From NCBI GenBank assembly GCA_004297945.1, contig SCRC01000063.1, forward strand, positions 1 to 64,000: a stretch of DNA of 64,000 bases, read 5' to 3'. Below are positions 56,561 through 64,000 of this stretch, one piece after another; the first letter of the stretch is position 1, and every line of letters begins with the position of its first letter. The translations under genes were made by a program, and so were the position numbers. The stretch comes from Candidimonas sp. (GTDB taxonomy: Bacteria; Pseudomonadota; Gammaproteobacteria; Burkholderiales; Burkholderiaceae_B). Below the pieces are notes generated by a model that made no database searches, was not told the DNA's origin, and saw only the letters and a program-made list of their open reading frames with translations.

Positions 56561-56761
56561 ATGAATAAAGATACTCTCGAAGGCCAATGGAAACAGCTGT
56601 CTGGCAAGGCAAAAGCAGTGTGGGGCGAGCTCACCGATGATGAGTTGGCAAAAGTTGATGGCAACGCACAACGTCTGACTGGCCTGATTCAGGAAAAATA
56701 CGGACGCACTCGTGAAGAGGCGGTGCGCGAGGTTGATGCCTTTTTTGACCGCAACCGTTAA
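56561..56761 (+). CDS. CsbD-family stress protein
   Basis: The 66-residue hydrophilic protein starts at the ATG at 56561 behind AAGGAG. CsbD marks are [24 protein letters not shown] and [16 protein letters not shown]. These small proteins are induced by general stress; their biochemistry is unknown. A DUF1328 gene follows after 23 bases and the two are probably co-transcribed. Confidence 0.92.
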   Translation: MNKDTLEGQWKQLSGKAKAVWGELTDDELAKVDGNAQRLTGLIQEKYGRTREEAVREVDAFFDRNR

Positions 56762-56784
56762 AAATAACTAAACGGAGAAGCATT

Positions 56785-56949
56785 ATGCTGTATTACGCCG
56801 TTGTATTTTTTGTGATCGCCATTATTGCAGGGGTGCTGGGATTCGGGGGCATTGCCGCCGGCGCTGCATCCATTGCGAAAATCTTGTTTTTGATTTTTAT
56901 TGTGCTGGCCGTACTGGCATTGCTAAGTGGCGCGTTTAGGCGAAAGTAA
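56785..56949 (+). CDS. DUF1328 small membrane protein
   Basis: This 54-residue protein is absent from the ORF track because of its length. It starts [22 protein letters not shown] and ends SGAFRRK, with two hydrophobic helices. It matches the DUF1328/YtjA family of small stress-linked membrane proteins. A CGGAGAAG ribosome site lies before the ATG. It lies in tandem with csbD, a common pairing. Confidence 0.9.
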   Translation: MLYYAVVFFVIAIIAGVLGFGGIAAGAASIAKILFLIFIVLAVLALLSGAFRRK

Positions 56950-57028
56950 AGCTGCTTTGATCCATAATTGATTTCCAAATGGAATAAGTAGCGCCATCCA
57001 GTAGCGTCGCCATGTAGTGCCACCCCGG

Positions 57029-57117
57029 AGCGCCACCCCTTGTGGGTGGCAAAATCGTTGGTAACCAAGACGATGTCGGTCAATGCGCCGATAGCACCCA
57101 CAAGGGGTGCCGCTACA
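57029..57117. repeat. REP-like pair between DUF1328 gene and asmA
   Basis: The forward unit (57029-57051) has the stem GCCACCC-CTTGT-GGGTGGC. The inverted unit (57092-57117) has GCACCC-ACAAG-GGGTGC. Decayed unit starts (GTAGCG) lie at about 56987-57015. They separate convergent genes, 80 and 59 bases from the stop codons. Confidence 0.75.
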
Positions 57118-57175
57118 AATGCAGTCGACGATCAACAATAAGGTAGACGGTCGATATTAAGGCCGACTTTCGACA

Positions 57176-59272
57176 TTAATGTTCAGGTTTGGGTTGTGCA
57201 GAGGTTGGTTTGGCAGGGGCTTTTGATGCGGCCGGACGGTCGCGAGACTCGGTCTTTCGGGTTTCTCCTGCGGGAGGGGCCTTTGGCACCTTGTTGGCCC
57301 TCGCCAGCAGGGAGGCGCAGTCATTGGAGCCGTTCTCCCCTGTATTGAGCAGGGGCAGCAGCGCGGCAAATGGCGTGGCGATAACGCCCAGCACGATGGC
57401 GGCGCCGGCACGCACGATAATTGGTCCTTTCTGGACCCCCACATCGGGGTGCTTGAACGTTCCTTTTACATACAGGGGCGAGCGCAATGTGAAAATGCGC
57501 AGCGTTTTATTTTCGGGATTGATATTCAGATCCAACTGTTCGGTGGCAAGGTTGATCTGCCCGGTGATGTTCACAATGGCATCTTGCGTGTCGAGCGTGA
57601 ATTCGCGCACCTGCATCAAACCCTTGGAGACGGTGAAGTCGCCCGCCAGACAATTCAGGACAATCTGTTTATCGCCAAAGAGCCTGACCATGATGATATT
57701 GGCCACATTCAGGCCGGCCGTTTCGAGCAGAAGTTTGCTGATGGTGCCTTTGCTGACCAACGCCTTGATTTCGCCATTGGAATGCGCCAGCAGTGTGGCC
57801 ACCGATGTCCCCTCGGCGGACAGGGACGCGTCGCCGTGAAGTTCCCCAAAACTGGCATCCATGGTTTGGGCCGCCGGAAAGAGTCTTTTGAGCTTGAGGT
57901 GACGCGCTGAAGTCGTCAGGTTGGCCTTGATCTGGCTGCCCCGTCCGTCAAGCTTGATCGTGTTGCTCAGGGTCCCTCCAGCCATTCCGAAATTCAGCGG
58001 AGTAAGCGATAGCACTCTGTCAGTTAGCACGAGATGTGTGGAGAGGTTGTCGAGGGGCAAATCTTTATTGCGAATTATTTTTTGTCCGGTGAATTTAACG
58101 TCCGCATCCATGGCTCCCCAGGCTGCGGTGCTGATGGGGTCAACGGGCAAGACCTTATCTGCGGGCTGCTTCACCTTGGGCGCTTGCGCGCCCTTGGCTT
58201 TGGCGTCACTCGTATCGGCGCCGATGAGCGGGCCCAGGTCTTTAAGTCTCAGTAGTTTTGATTCGACCGTTCCGGTAAGCAGCGAGCGCGGCTTTTGCAC
58301 CTGATATTGCAGCGTGCCCTCCAGGTCACTCTTGCCCACGACTCCCTTGAAGTTCTCATATAGCCACTTGCTGTGGCCGGCCTCCAGCGTGCCTACAAGA
58401 TGGCCTTCGGTGTGATAGGGTGGGGTGTTGGGCAACACGACACCGGTAAGCGGATAGAGCGCCGACATCGTGTTTCCGGCCAGTTTCAGGCGCACATCAA
58501 GCGCGGCCAGCGCCTGCGGCTTGGTCAGCGATCCATCCAGGCTTATCGTTGTGGTGCCCACGGTCATGGCGCCTTGCAAAGGAAAAGGCGCACTGTTTTG
58601 CTGCAAGGACAATATCTTTCCTGCCTGACCTTTGCCGCTGACCTTCGCCCCGTTATATGTGCCGTTGGCAGTCCACTCGATGCCGTAGCCTTCAGGCGTG
58701 ACCTCGGGCAAACTGTCGATGGTGGCTTTCAGATCGAGCCGGCTGACGGCATCTTTTACCTGTAGCGCGACTTGTTCCAATGACAGCTTTTGCAAATCAA
58801 CAGTCCATGGCGATGGTGTCGCTTTAGTGGCACCGTCCGGGGTGAAGGTCCAGTTGTTTTGTTGATCCACCTGGCGTTCGAGCACCAGATTGGCGCCATG
58901 AATATCCAAGTTGGAAATCTCAACAGTATGATTAAACAGGGCCCAAGGGTTTAGCTCCACTGTCAGGCTCTTTACTTCGGCCATGTTTGCGCCGGTTTGG
59001 TCTGACGGCGGGTTGCCGACGACAAGTTGTTCGGCATGGATTTGCGGCCACGGTATCCAGTTGTGCCAGCCATTCTGATTTTGCGGCTTTACCCAGCTGA
59101 GCGTCAGATCGCCTTGTACGGCTACGGGCCGGCCTGCTATGGCGCTGGCCTGGCGATTGATCCATGGCTTGGCGTAGTCCGCGCCGATCGTCAAGGCTAG
59201 CGCTACGCACAGTACGAGGCTTGCCACGACGGCGACGCATCCCCAAAGAATTATTTTGACATAGCGCGGCAC
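57176..59272 (-). CDS. AsmA-family protein
   Basis: The 698-residue protein starts at a GTG at 59272, six bases after AAGGAG; the ORF-track ATG at 59332 lies upstream of that ribosome site. One N-terminal helix (ILWGCVAVVASLVLCVALALTIGA) anchors it, with a long periplasmic beta-rich body. AsmA marks are AIAGRPVAVQGDLTLSW near residue 45 and, near the C-terminus, QINLATEQLDLNINPENKTLRIFTLRSPLYVKGTFKHPDVGV. AsmA-like proteins are bridge-type proteins implicated in lipid transport to the outer membrane. The Lys/Pro-rich tail is not conserved. Confidence 0.88.
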   Translation of the reverse strand: MPRYVKIILWGCVAVVASLVLCVALALTIGADYAKPWINRQASAIAGRPVAVQGDLTLSWVKPQNQNGWHNWIPWPQIHAEQLVVGNPPSDQTGANMAEVKSLTVELNPWALFNHTVEISNLDIHGANLVLERQVDQQNNWTFTPDGATKATPSPWTVDLQKLSLEQVALQVKDAVSRLDLKATIDSLPEVTPEGYGIEWTANGTYNGAKVSGKGQAGKILSLQQNSAPFPLQGAMTVGTTTISLDGSLTKPQALAALDVRLKLAGNTMSALYPLTGVVLPNTPPYHTEGHLVGTLEAGHSKWLYENFKGVVGKSDLEGTLQYQVQKPRSLLTGTVESKLLRLKDLGPLIGADTSDAKAKGAQAPKVKQPADKVLPVDPISTAAWGAMDADVKFTGQKIIRNKDLPLDNLSTHLVLTDRVLSLTPLNFGMAGGTLSNTIKLDGRGSQIKANLTTSARHLKLKRLFPAAQTMDASFGELHGDASLSAEGTSVATLLAHSNGEIKALVSKGTISKLLLETAGLNVANIIMVRLFGDKQIVLNCLAGDFTVSKGLMQVREFTLDTQDAIVNITGQINLATEQLDLNINPENKTLRIFTLRSPLYVKGTFKHPDVGVQKGPIIVRAGAAIVLGVIATPFAALLPLLNTGENGSNDCASLLARANKVPKAPPAGETRKTESRDRPAASKAPAKPTSAQPKPEH

Positions 59273-59514
59273 GGTTGCTCCTTTGGCCTGCCCAGCCGAA
59301 ATGTTTTCGACAGTGTGCAGATCGCATTGCAAATGTAACTCTATCGAGCGAAGTGACCTGTAACGATATGAAGCGCGATCACGATTGATTTAGAAACAGA
59401 GTCATCCGTGCAAAGCCGCGATCACGAGTGGCTAACGATGCAGCGCTCGCGGCGTCGATTGCCAGGCAATGCAATATTCGTCATCGATTGCGATCAGAAC
59501 TGCATTGTCAATCA
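59273..59514. other. Spacer between the Crp/Fnr gene and asmA
   Basis: No gene is seen. An 11-base direct repeat, CGCGATCACGA, occurs at 59374 and 59417. The asmA promoter should lie here, but no clear -35/-10 pair was found. Confidence 0.45.
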
Positions 59515-60432
59515 TCATTTCGCCGACAAAGATTCGATTGGCTGGTAACAAGAGCAGGATACCGTTTCAAGGCCCGCACGGTCCAGGATTCTGATCGTGC
59601 CGCGGTGGCAACTGATCAGGTTGCGTGTCCGCAGGGAGCCGGCTGAAAATGTGACCGATTCGCGTCTCACGTTCATGACGGATGCCAGGTACTCCTGGGT
59701 CAGGAAGATTTCCTGCGACCGAGATCGATCGCTTGTCATCAGAAGCCAGCAGGCAAGTCGCTGCTCAAGGGGATGGGAGGCGAAGCACGCAGCGGCCTGT
59801 CGTGCTTGCGCCAGTTTCGTATTGGTAAAGCGATATAGCTCGCGTTGCAAGGGCAGGCATCGGCGAAACGCGTTGTTGAAGTGCGCAGCAGACATTCGCA
59901 AGGCGGTTCCGGCGGACTGCACCTCGGCACGAGCCGACGATACGTCGACGCCGAGTGCCAGCGATACGCCGATCACACCTTCGTAGCCGACCAGCCCGGT
60001 TTCCACGGTTCGTTGACCCGCGGTACCCGTCAACAGGCAGACAACGCAATCGACAGGAAAGTAGACGTGCCGAATCAGAGTACCCGCTTCGTGGAGAACG
60101 TCGCCGAACGCGAGCGTGACCGGTTCGAGGTCGGACAAGAGCCGCCGATAGTCCCTGCGAGGCAGGGCCGCGAGCACGGCGTTGGCTGCCGGCATCTCAA
60201 GCGCCACTTTCCGGCTTGCCGCGGATGCGCGGTTTGCGGCGACACGCAGCGCGCGGCGAGCTGCGGGAAACATGATGACGTTGGCGTTTCCGTAGTCAAT
60301 AACCGCGTCGACTTCGCCGGCCTCGACCGCCCGCTGTTCAGGTCCGCCTCTAGGAAGCCGGCGAAGTACGCTGCGCAGCCCGGCCGATCCCGGTCCGACA
60401 CGAATGGCGGCAAGATGGCCATCACTCGACAT
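59515..60432 (-). CDS. Crp/Fnr-family transcriptional regulator of the kai operon
   Basis: The protein has 305 residues. The first about 80 form an extension (AVEAGEVDAVIDYGNANVIMFPAARRAL). A cyclic-nucleotide-binding-like beta-barrel follows (LSDLEPVTLAFGDVLHEAGTLIRHVYFPVDCVVCLL), then the dimer helix and a winged helix (LTQEYLASVMNVRRESVTFSAGSLRTRNLI). No Fnr-type N-terminal cysteine cluster is seen. Its ATG overlaps the kaiB end by 11 bases, so it is translated with KaiBC and is the natural output or feedback factor. That role is inference. Confidence 0.85.
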   Translation of the reverse strand: MSSDGHLAAIRVGPGSAGLRSVLRRLPRGGPEQRAVEAGEVDAVIDYGNANVIMFPAARRALRVAANRASAASRKVALEMPAANAVLAALPRRDYRRLLSDLEPVTLAFGDVLHEAGTLIRHVYFPVDCVVCLLTGTAGQRTVETGLVGYEGVIGVSLALGVDVSSARAEVQSAGTALRMSAAHFNNAFRRCLPLQRELYRFTNTKLAQARQAAACFASHPLEQRLACWLLMTSDRSRSQEIFLTQEYLASVMNVRRESVTFSAGSLRTRNLISCHRGTIRILDRAGLETVSCSCYQPIESLSAK

Positions 60433-60748
60433 TTGGCTTCAGCCCGAGTGCAAACAAGACACGAATCTTGTCGCTGAGGTTGCCGACGACCTGTGCCACC
60501 GGCCCTGGCGACAGCTTGGTAAGACTGGGGGTGACCACCACGCCATCGGCCATCGCCCGTCGCGGGTTCTCGAGGACATCGACGACCTCCAGCCTGTGAC
60601 CGTCCTTCAGGTATTCGGCGCAGATCGCCTCCAGGTTGGCGATCGCTTGTATCGAATTGGGCGCGCCGCCGGCGACGTACAGGCGCAGCACCACGACCTT
60701 CGACAACGCCGCGGGCGCTGCCATGGACTTGTCTGTTCGCCGGTTCAC
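60422..60748 (-). CDS. kaiB: Circadian clock protein KaiB
   Basis: The 108-residue protein has the thioredoxin-like KaiB fold: VVVLRLYVAGGAPNSIQAIANL near the N-terminus, LEVVDVLENPRRAMADGVVVTPSLTKLSPGPV with the TPS cis-proline, and VVGNLSDKIRVLFALGL. These match cyanobacterial KaiB (LYVAGNTPNS, DVLKNP, ATPTL, GDLSDREKVL). KaiB is the fold-switching partner that binds the KaiC CI ring. Its GTG start overlaps the kaiC stop by four bases. Confidence 0.93.
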   Translation of the reverse strand: MNRRTDKSMAAPAALSKVVVLRLYVAGGAPNSIQAIANLEAICAEYLKDGHRLEVVDVLENPRRAMADGVVVTPSLTKLSPGPVAQVVGNLSDKIRVLFALGLKPNVE

Positions 60749-62598
60749 TTTGCGGCCCCGTTCGTGCTTTTCCGCGCGGACACCTGCACGGCGTCCGCAC
60801 CACGCCTGCTACGCATCTCGCTTTCGCGCTGACTCGAGGAGGCCGTGCGAACGTCGTATTCTCCAGAATATAGTGTCAGTTCGGCGCGCTGCCTCTCCAG
60901 CTCCAATTGCAAGGCCTTGATGTGGGCGCTCGTGCTCGCCTCGGCGAATTGAAGATCGCGGCGCTTGTGATCGAATTCAGCGCGATGCCGGACTTTCTTG
61001 GCGCTCTCTTCAGCTTCCTTCTCCCAGCGCAGCGTACCCATCAGCACTTCGCCCCCAGCTGTGTAGACATCGGATAGCGACGGGCCAGCCTCGCTCAAGA
61101 CGAGCTCGCGCACCTGGTTGGAGTGCGACGTACCCCGTGATTTGACGATTGTGAGCGCGCGGTTGCGTTCGCCGCTTCGAACCAGGTAGGATAGATGAAT
61201 CCATGTGTCCGCGATGGTCGAGATCTGCAGGTCAGTGGCTTCGTCTCCTGTCTCGCCGGATTCGCTCAGGGCGGTCACCATCAAGGTGATGTTCGCATCC
61301 TTGACCATGTAGATGAGCCGGTTCGCGACCGTGCGCGCAGCCCCCAGCGCGCCCGCTTTGGCAATGGCCGTCAGCGGGTCTATCACCATGCAACGCGGTT
61401 GGTAGTCGCGAATAAGCGCATTGATCTTGATCAATTGCTCTTCCGCGCTGATGCCTTCGGTGCGGGCCGAGTACATTCGCAACAGTCCGGATTTCAAGTG
61501 CAGGCCAAGCTGGATACCGACAGACGACAGGTTGCGCACGATCTGTTCCGCGCTTTCGTCGAAGCTTACGAACAGCGCTCGCTCGCTGCGCCGACAGGCC
61601 GCCTCGACGAACTTTCCGGCCAGCGTGGTCTTGGACGTGCCCGGCACGCCCGTGATCAGCGTACTGCTCCCGCGAAAGACGCCGCCGCCGAGCATCACGT
61701 CGAGCCTATCGAAGCCGGCGCTCAATCGCTCGGTCGACGCCTTGTGTCCGATTTCCGCAGGCGTGGCGGCGCCCACCTCGATACCCGATGCCCCGAAGCT
61801 CAAAGGGAACTCGGCCGCCGCGTAGCCCGACCCTCGATATTTCGTAATCTGGAGGGTCTGCACCGATATGCGGTCTTCGTGGCGTCGCTCGAATCGCACG
61901 ACGCAATCGACCATGAACTGCAGGAACCCGTAGTGCACGGCTTCGACGGGTCGCCCCTCTATCTTGGCCGTCATGATAGCGGTCAACGCGTTGTCGTCGA
62001 GCCAGTCGCGCAAGCGATAGAGCTCGCGCATTTCGGCGGCTGGGTCTTGAAGCAGGGTCAGCAAGACGTCGATGCCATCGAACACGATCCACTGCGCCCC
62101 GATCTCCTGCTTCTTGGCCACGAGCATGGCCAGCATGCCGGCCAGATCGAAGTCGCCGGCCTTGACCAAGGTGGGCGACAAATGGGCGTCCATGAAGAAC
62201 AGCTTCTTCGCCGACAGGTTTGCCAGGCCCCAATCGAACGTGGCACCATTGGCAATGATCTGGCGCGGACTTTCCTCGAAGGCGACAAATATCCCTGGCG
62301 CCCGATGGTGAAGCGCGGCATTGACCAGGCACTGCAGCGCGAACACGGTCTTTCCCGCGCCCGGGCCACCGATGAGCAAGCTCGTGCGGTGCTGCGGGAA
62401 GCCGCCGTGGCTCAGTTGATCGAATCCCACAATGCCGGTGGCCAGTTTGGCCAGCGGCATTGTGGGTGTCTTCTTGGGTCCGATTTTGGCCTCCGTTTTG
62501 GGGGAAACGCAGCCGGTTGCAACGTCTGACGCCACGAGCGCCGACGGCGTTTCTATTTGAACTTGTACAGTATTTTTTCGGGCTTGTATGTGCGGCAT
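60745..62598 (-). CDS. kaiC: Circadian clock ATPase/kinase KaiC
   Basis: The 617-residue double-RecA protein has CI with Walker A GGPGAGKT (77-84) and catalytic Glu pair FEES (108-109). CII has GVPGTSKT (317-324) and FDES (347-348). In CII, ATDLQIST aligns with the cyanobacterial phosphorylation segment ITDSHIST, so Thr455, Ser460 and Thr461 correspond to T426, S431 and T432. A roughly 70-residue charged coiled-coil tail (about 525-595) replaces the short cyanobacterial tail. No kaiA is present. It is first of the kaiC-kaiB-crp operon. Confidence 0.94.
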   Translation of the reverse strand: MPHIQARKNTVQVQIETPSALVASDVATGCVSPKTEAKIGPKKTPTMPLAKLATGIVGFDQLSHGGFPQHRTSLLIGGPGAGKTVFALQCLVNAALHHRAPGIFVAFEESPRQIIANGATFDWGLANLSAKKLFFMDAHLSPTLVKAGDFDLAGMLAMLVAKKQEIGAQWIVFDGIDVLLTLLQDPAAEMRELYRLRDWLDDNALTAIMTAKIEGRPVEAVHYGFLQFMVDCVVRFERRHEDRISVQTLQITKYRGSGYAAAEFPLSFGASGIEVGAATPAEIGHKASTERLSAGFDRLDVMLGGGVFRGSSTLITGVPGTSKTTLAGKFVEAACRRSERALFVSFDESAEQIVRNLSSVGIQLGLHLKSGLLRMYSARTEGISAEEQLIKINALIRDYQPRCMVIDPLTAIAKAGALGAARTVANRLIYMVKDANITLMVTALSESGETGDEATDLQISTIADTWIHLSYLVRSGERNRALTIVKSRGTSHSNQVRELVLSEAGPSLSDVYTAGGEVLMGTLRWEKEAEESAKKVRHRAEFDHKRRDLQFAEASTSAHIKALQLELERQRAELTLYSGEYDVRTASSSQRESEMRSRRGADAVQVSARKSTNGAAK

Positions 62599-62660
62599 CG
62601 AACATAGCGTCTGGATCCGAAATCATGGCCGACCAAACCATTTGTGGGTCCTTTTGCCCA

Positions 62661-62789
62661 TCATGGGCGCATCTGCGTCAACCCTCGGCGTGTGACCATT
62701 TCGAGCAAAAGAGCGCGGACGTCCTTATTGCGCTTGTTTCCATCACGGATGGCGATCAGTTCGGCGCGGGTCTGAGGGCCGGTTTTCAT
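62661..62789 (-). CDS. Small hypothetical ORF upstream of kaiC
   Basis: The 42-codon frame begins MKTGPQTRAELIAIRDGNKRN and ends RRGLTQMRP. It is rich in basic residues and composition looks coding-like (KNKDVRALLLEMV). It lies 62 bases before kaiC on the same strand. No family is recognised. It could be a small protein, a fragment of one, or a leader. Confidence 0.35.
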   Translation of the reverse strand: MKTGPQTRAELIAIRDGNKRNKDVRALLLEMVTRRGLTQMRP

Positions 62790-62898
62790 GGCCGATTACT
62801 GTAATAATAAACATCATTTTTAGCGTGAAATCGGAAAGCAAAGCCTGACATTCAAGGCTATGCCAAAAACCGACGCTAGTACGTCTGGCTGAGTCTAT

Positions 62899-62947
62899 TG
62901 GTGCCGGTTAGAAGAGTCGAACTCCTGACCTTCGCATTATAAATGCG
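62899..62947 (-). tRNA. 3' half of a tRNA gene (attachment-site remnant)
   Basis: On the minus strand the sequence contains a TGCG anticodon-stem strand, variable loop, T-arm AGGAGTTCGACTCTTCT, acceptor strand AACCGGC and discriminator plus ACCA. No matching 5' half (expected to start GCCGGTT) lies at the right. The loop TTTATAA resembles Thr(TGT) or Met(CAT) tRNAs but equals neither, so identity is open. It is the left attachment site of the integrative element whose integrase follows. Confidence 0.75.
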
Positions 62948-63074
62948 CAAAATATAGGGTTTTTCCGTATTTATCCATGTTGATTAAAAATCGCAAAACA
63001 CTGTGAATATGCGGGTTCTAAGCGGGTACACAAATGTGAAGGTTGATTTGTATTGATTGATATCGTATGATTCG

Positions 63075-63107
63075 GGGTACACAGGGGGTACAAAGGGGGT
63101 ACACAGG
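63075..63107 (+). repeat. Short direct repeats (iteron-like) before the integrase
   Basis: GGGGTACA recurs three times at an 11-base period in 63075-63107, just before the integrase ATG. A looser copy, CGGGTACACA, lies at about 63024. They may be arm-type integrase sites or an operator for integrase expression. Confidence 0.6.
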
Positions 63108-63114
63108 AATCGAC

Positions 63115-64000
63115 ATGGCAAGGGATAATCTCACACCGGGACGCATAGAAGCACTTATATGCCCGCCCAATAAAAAGCAGGTATTCCTACGTGATGCATC
63201 GGGTCTAGGCGTTCGTGCGACCGCTGGCAGCAAGTCCTATATTTTCCAGGGCAAGTTATCCGGGCAGGTTATCCGTATGACCATTGGCGGCCTGGAGACA
63301 TGGAGCCTAGGGGACGCTCGTAAAGAGGCCCGCCGCCTGAAAACCATCATTGATGATGGCCGCGACCCGCGCATAGACAAGGCCGAAGTCACCGCCGCCG
63401 ATACCGCTACACGTGCGAAGGCCGTATTAGACAAAGCCGCTGCCCTCGATGCTTGGAACGTATATATAAAGGCGCGTGCCGGTAAATGGAGCGCTCGCAC
63501 CTTCCTTGACCATCAAAAGCTATCCGACGCCGGGGGTAAGACGAAAACGCGGGGGCGCAAGAAAGGGGAAGGCGAAAAGACATTGCCGGGGCCGCTGGCT
63601 GGTCTGCTGGCGTTACCGCTGTCGAAAATTGACCGTGCCGCCGTCACTGACTGGTTAAGGCAGGAGCAGCGCCGCCCGACTGTGGCCCGTGGTGCTTTCG
63701 TTCGCTTGCGTGCTTTTCTGAACTGGTGCGCTGACCGCCCCCAATATAAGAATCAAGCCATACCCGCCGCTTGCAACACCCGTGTTATGCGTGCCGAACT
63801 ACCGAAAGCCCGCGCCCGCGATGATTGCTTGCAGCATGAGCAGTTAGCCGTATGGTTCGAACAGGTGCGCACGCTCCAAAACCCGGTTATTGCCGCCTAT
63901 CTGCAAGCCTTATTATTGACCGGCGCCCGCCGCAATGAATTGGCCGCGCTGAGATGGGAAGATGTTGATTTTCAATGGGGTAGTCTGACTATCCACGACA
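63115..64000 (+). CDS. Tyrosine recombinase/integrase (partial, runs off the right edge)
   Basis: The frame starts at the ATG at 63115 behind AGGAA and stays open for 295 codons to the window end; the ORF track omits it because it has no stop. The N-terminal DUF4102 arm-binding domain reads LRDASGLGVRATAGSKSYIFQG. A core-binding domain follows, then the catalytic domain start LLTGARRNELAALRWEDVDF with the first active-site Arg. It would insert its element at the adjacent tRNA. The rest of the element lies to the right. Confidence 0.9.
   Translation, partial: MARDNLTPGRIEALICPPNKKQVFLRDASGLGVRATAGSKSYIFQGKLSGQVIRMTIGGLETWSLGDARKEARRLKTIIDDGRDPRIDKAEVTAADTATRAKAVLDKAAALDAWNVYIKARAGKWSARTFLDHQKLSDAGGKTKTRGRKKGEGEKTLPGPLAGLLALPLSKIDRAAVTDWLRQEQRRPTVARGAFVRLRAFLNWCADRPQYKNQAIPAACNTRVMRAELPKARARDDCLQHEQLAVWFEQVRTLQNPVIAAYLQALLLTGARRNELAALRWEDVDFQWGSLTIHD

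Noticed and set aside
2797-57120. Possible CRISPR array from recurring short palindromes
   Set aside because: Units are dispersed over tens of kilobases, tied to gene ends, with no regular spacers and no cas genes.
59515-60432. The third kai-operon gene as a KaiA substitute
   Set aside because: It has a Crp/Fnr barrel and winged helix, with no KaiA fold or response-regulator-like domain visible.
61195-62529. 444-residue plus-strand ORF opposite kaiC
   Set aside because: It is an antisense shadow of kaiC with biased composition and no recognisable domain.

Overview
The window is chromosomal DNA of a GC-rich betaproteobacterium, most likely of the family Alcaligenaceae (Bordetella, Pusillimonas and Candidimonas group). 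This rests on overall gene content: a long-form LeuA, paired DUF2868/DUF3482 genes, a LemA/TPM trio, Bug-type receptors and a complete homoprotocatechuate (hpa) pathway. No rRNA is present and no species call is possible.

Layout. Positions 1-16 kb: end of an MBL-fold gene, an intergenic block with two inverted copies of a long repeat, a LysE exporter, metC, dsbA, a SPOR protein, argS, a secreted RHS protein with a DUF2235 lipase domain, and a ugp-type ABC operon whose last permease is frameshifted. It ends with leuA, which is preceded by a leucine-rich leader peptide. Positions 17-30 kb: rpoN, bfd and bfr (iron), prfC, a second LysE exporter, rhlE, lemA with two TPM genes, a GTPase/DUF2868 pair and GlsB. 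Positions 30-37 kb: a peptide-type ABC transporter operon and argE.

Positions 37-48 kb: the hpa meta-cleavage pathway, hpaG1G2HI with hpaF on the minus strand and hpaED on the plus strand, with the regulator hpaR at the end. The cluster is split by an AT-richer module (MarR regulator, sulfatase, orphan Bug receptor, TauD/TfdA oxygenase). Palindromes sharing ATTAAC-N2-GTTAAT lie at the promoters of both hpa arms, so the two halves probably remain one HpaR regulon. Positions 48.4-56.3 kb: an islet bounded by identical 29-bp direct repeats. It carries an IclR regulator, an acyl-CoA ligase, a PotABCD-like transporter with fused permeases, and an enoyl-CoA hydratase-like protein lacking one catalytic Glu. 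Together these look like an uptake, CoA-activation and hydration route for an unknown carboxylate.

Positions 56.5-64 kb: stress genes (CsbD, DUF1328), AsmA, and then the most unusual locus, a tightly overlapping kaiC-kaiB-Crp/Fnr operon without kaiA. It lies beside a tRNA 3' fragment (attachment site) and the start of a tyrosine integrase whose element continues past the window.

A REP-like palindrome family recurs at the 3' ends of core genes. It usually has a fixed polarity relative to the upstream gene, it forms head-to-head pairs between convergent genes, and its stem bases covary. It was not seen in the split hpa region or in the 48-56 kb islet.
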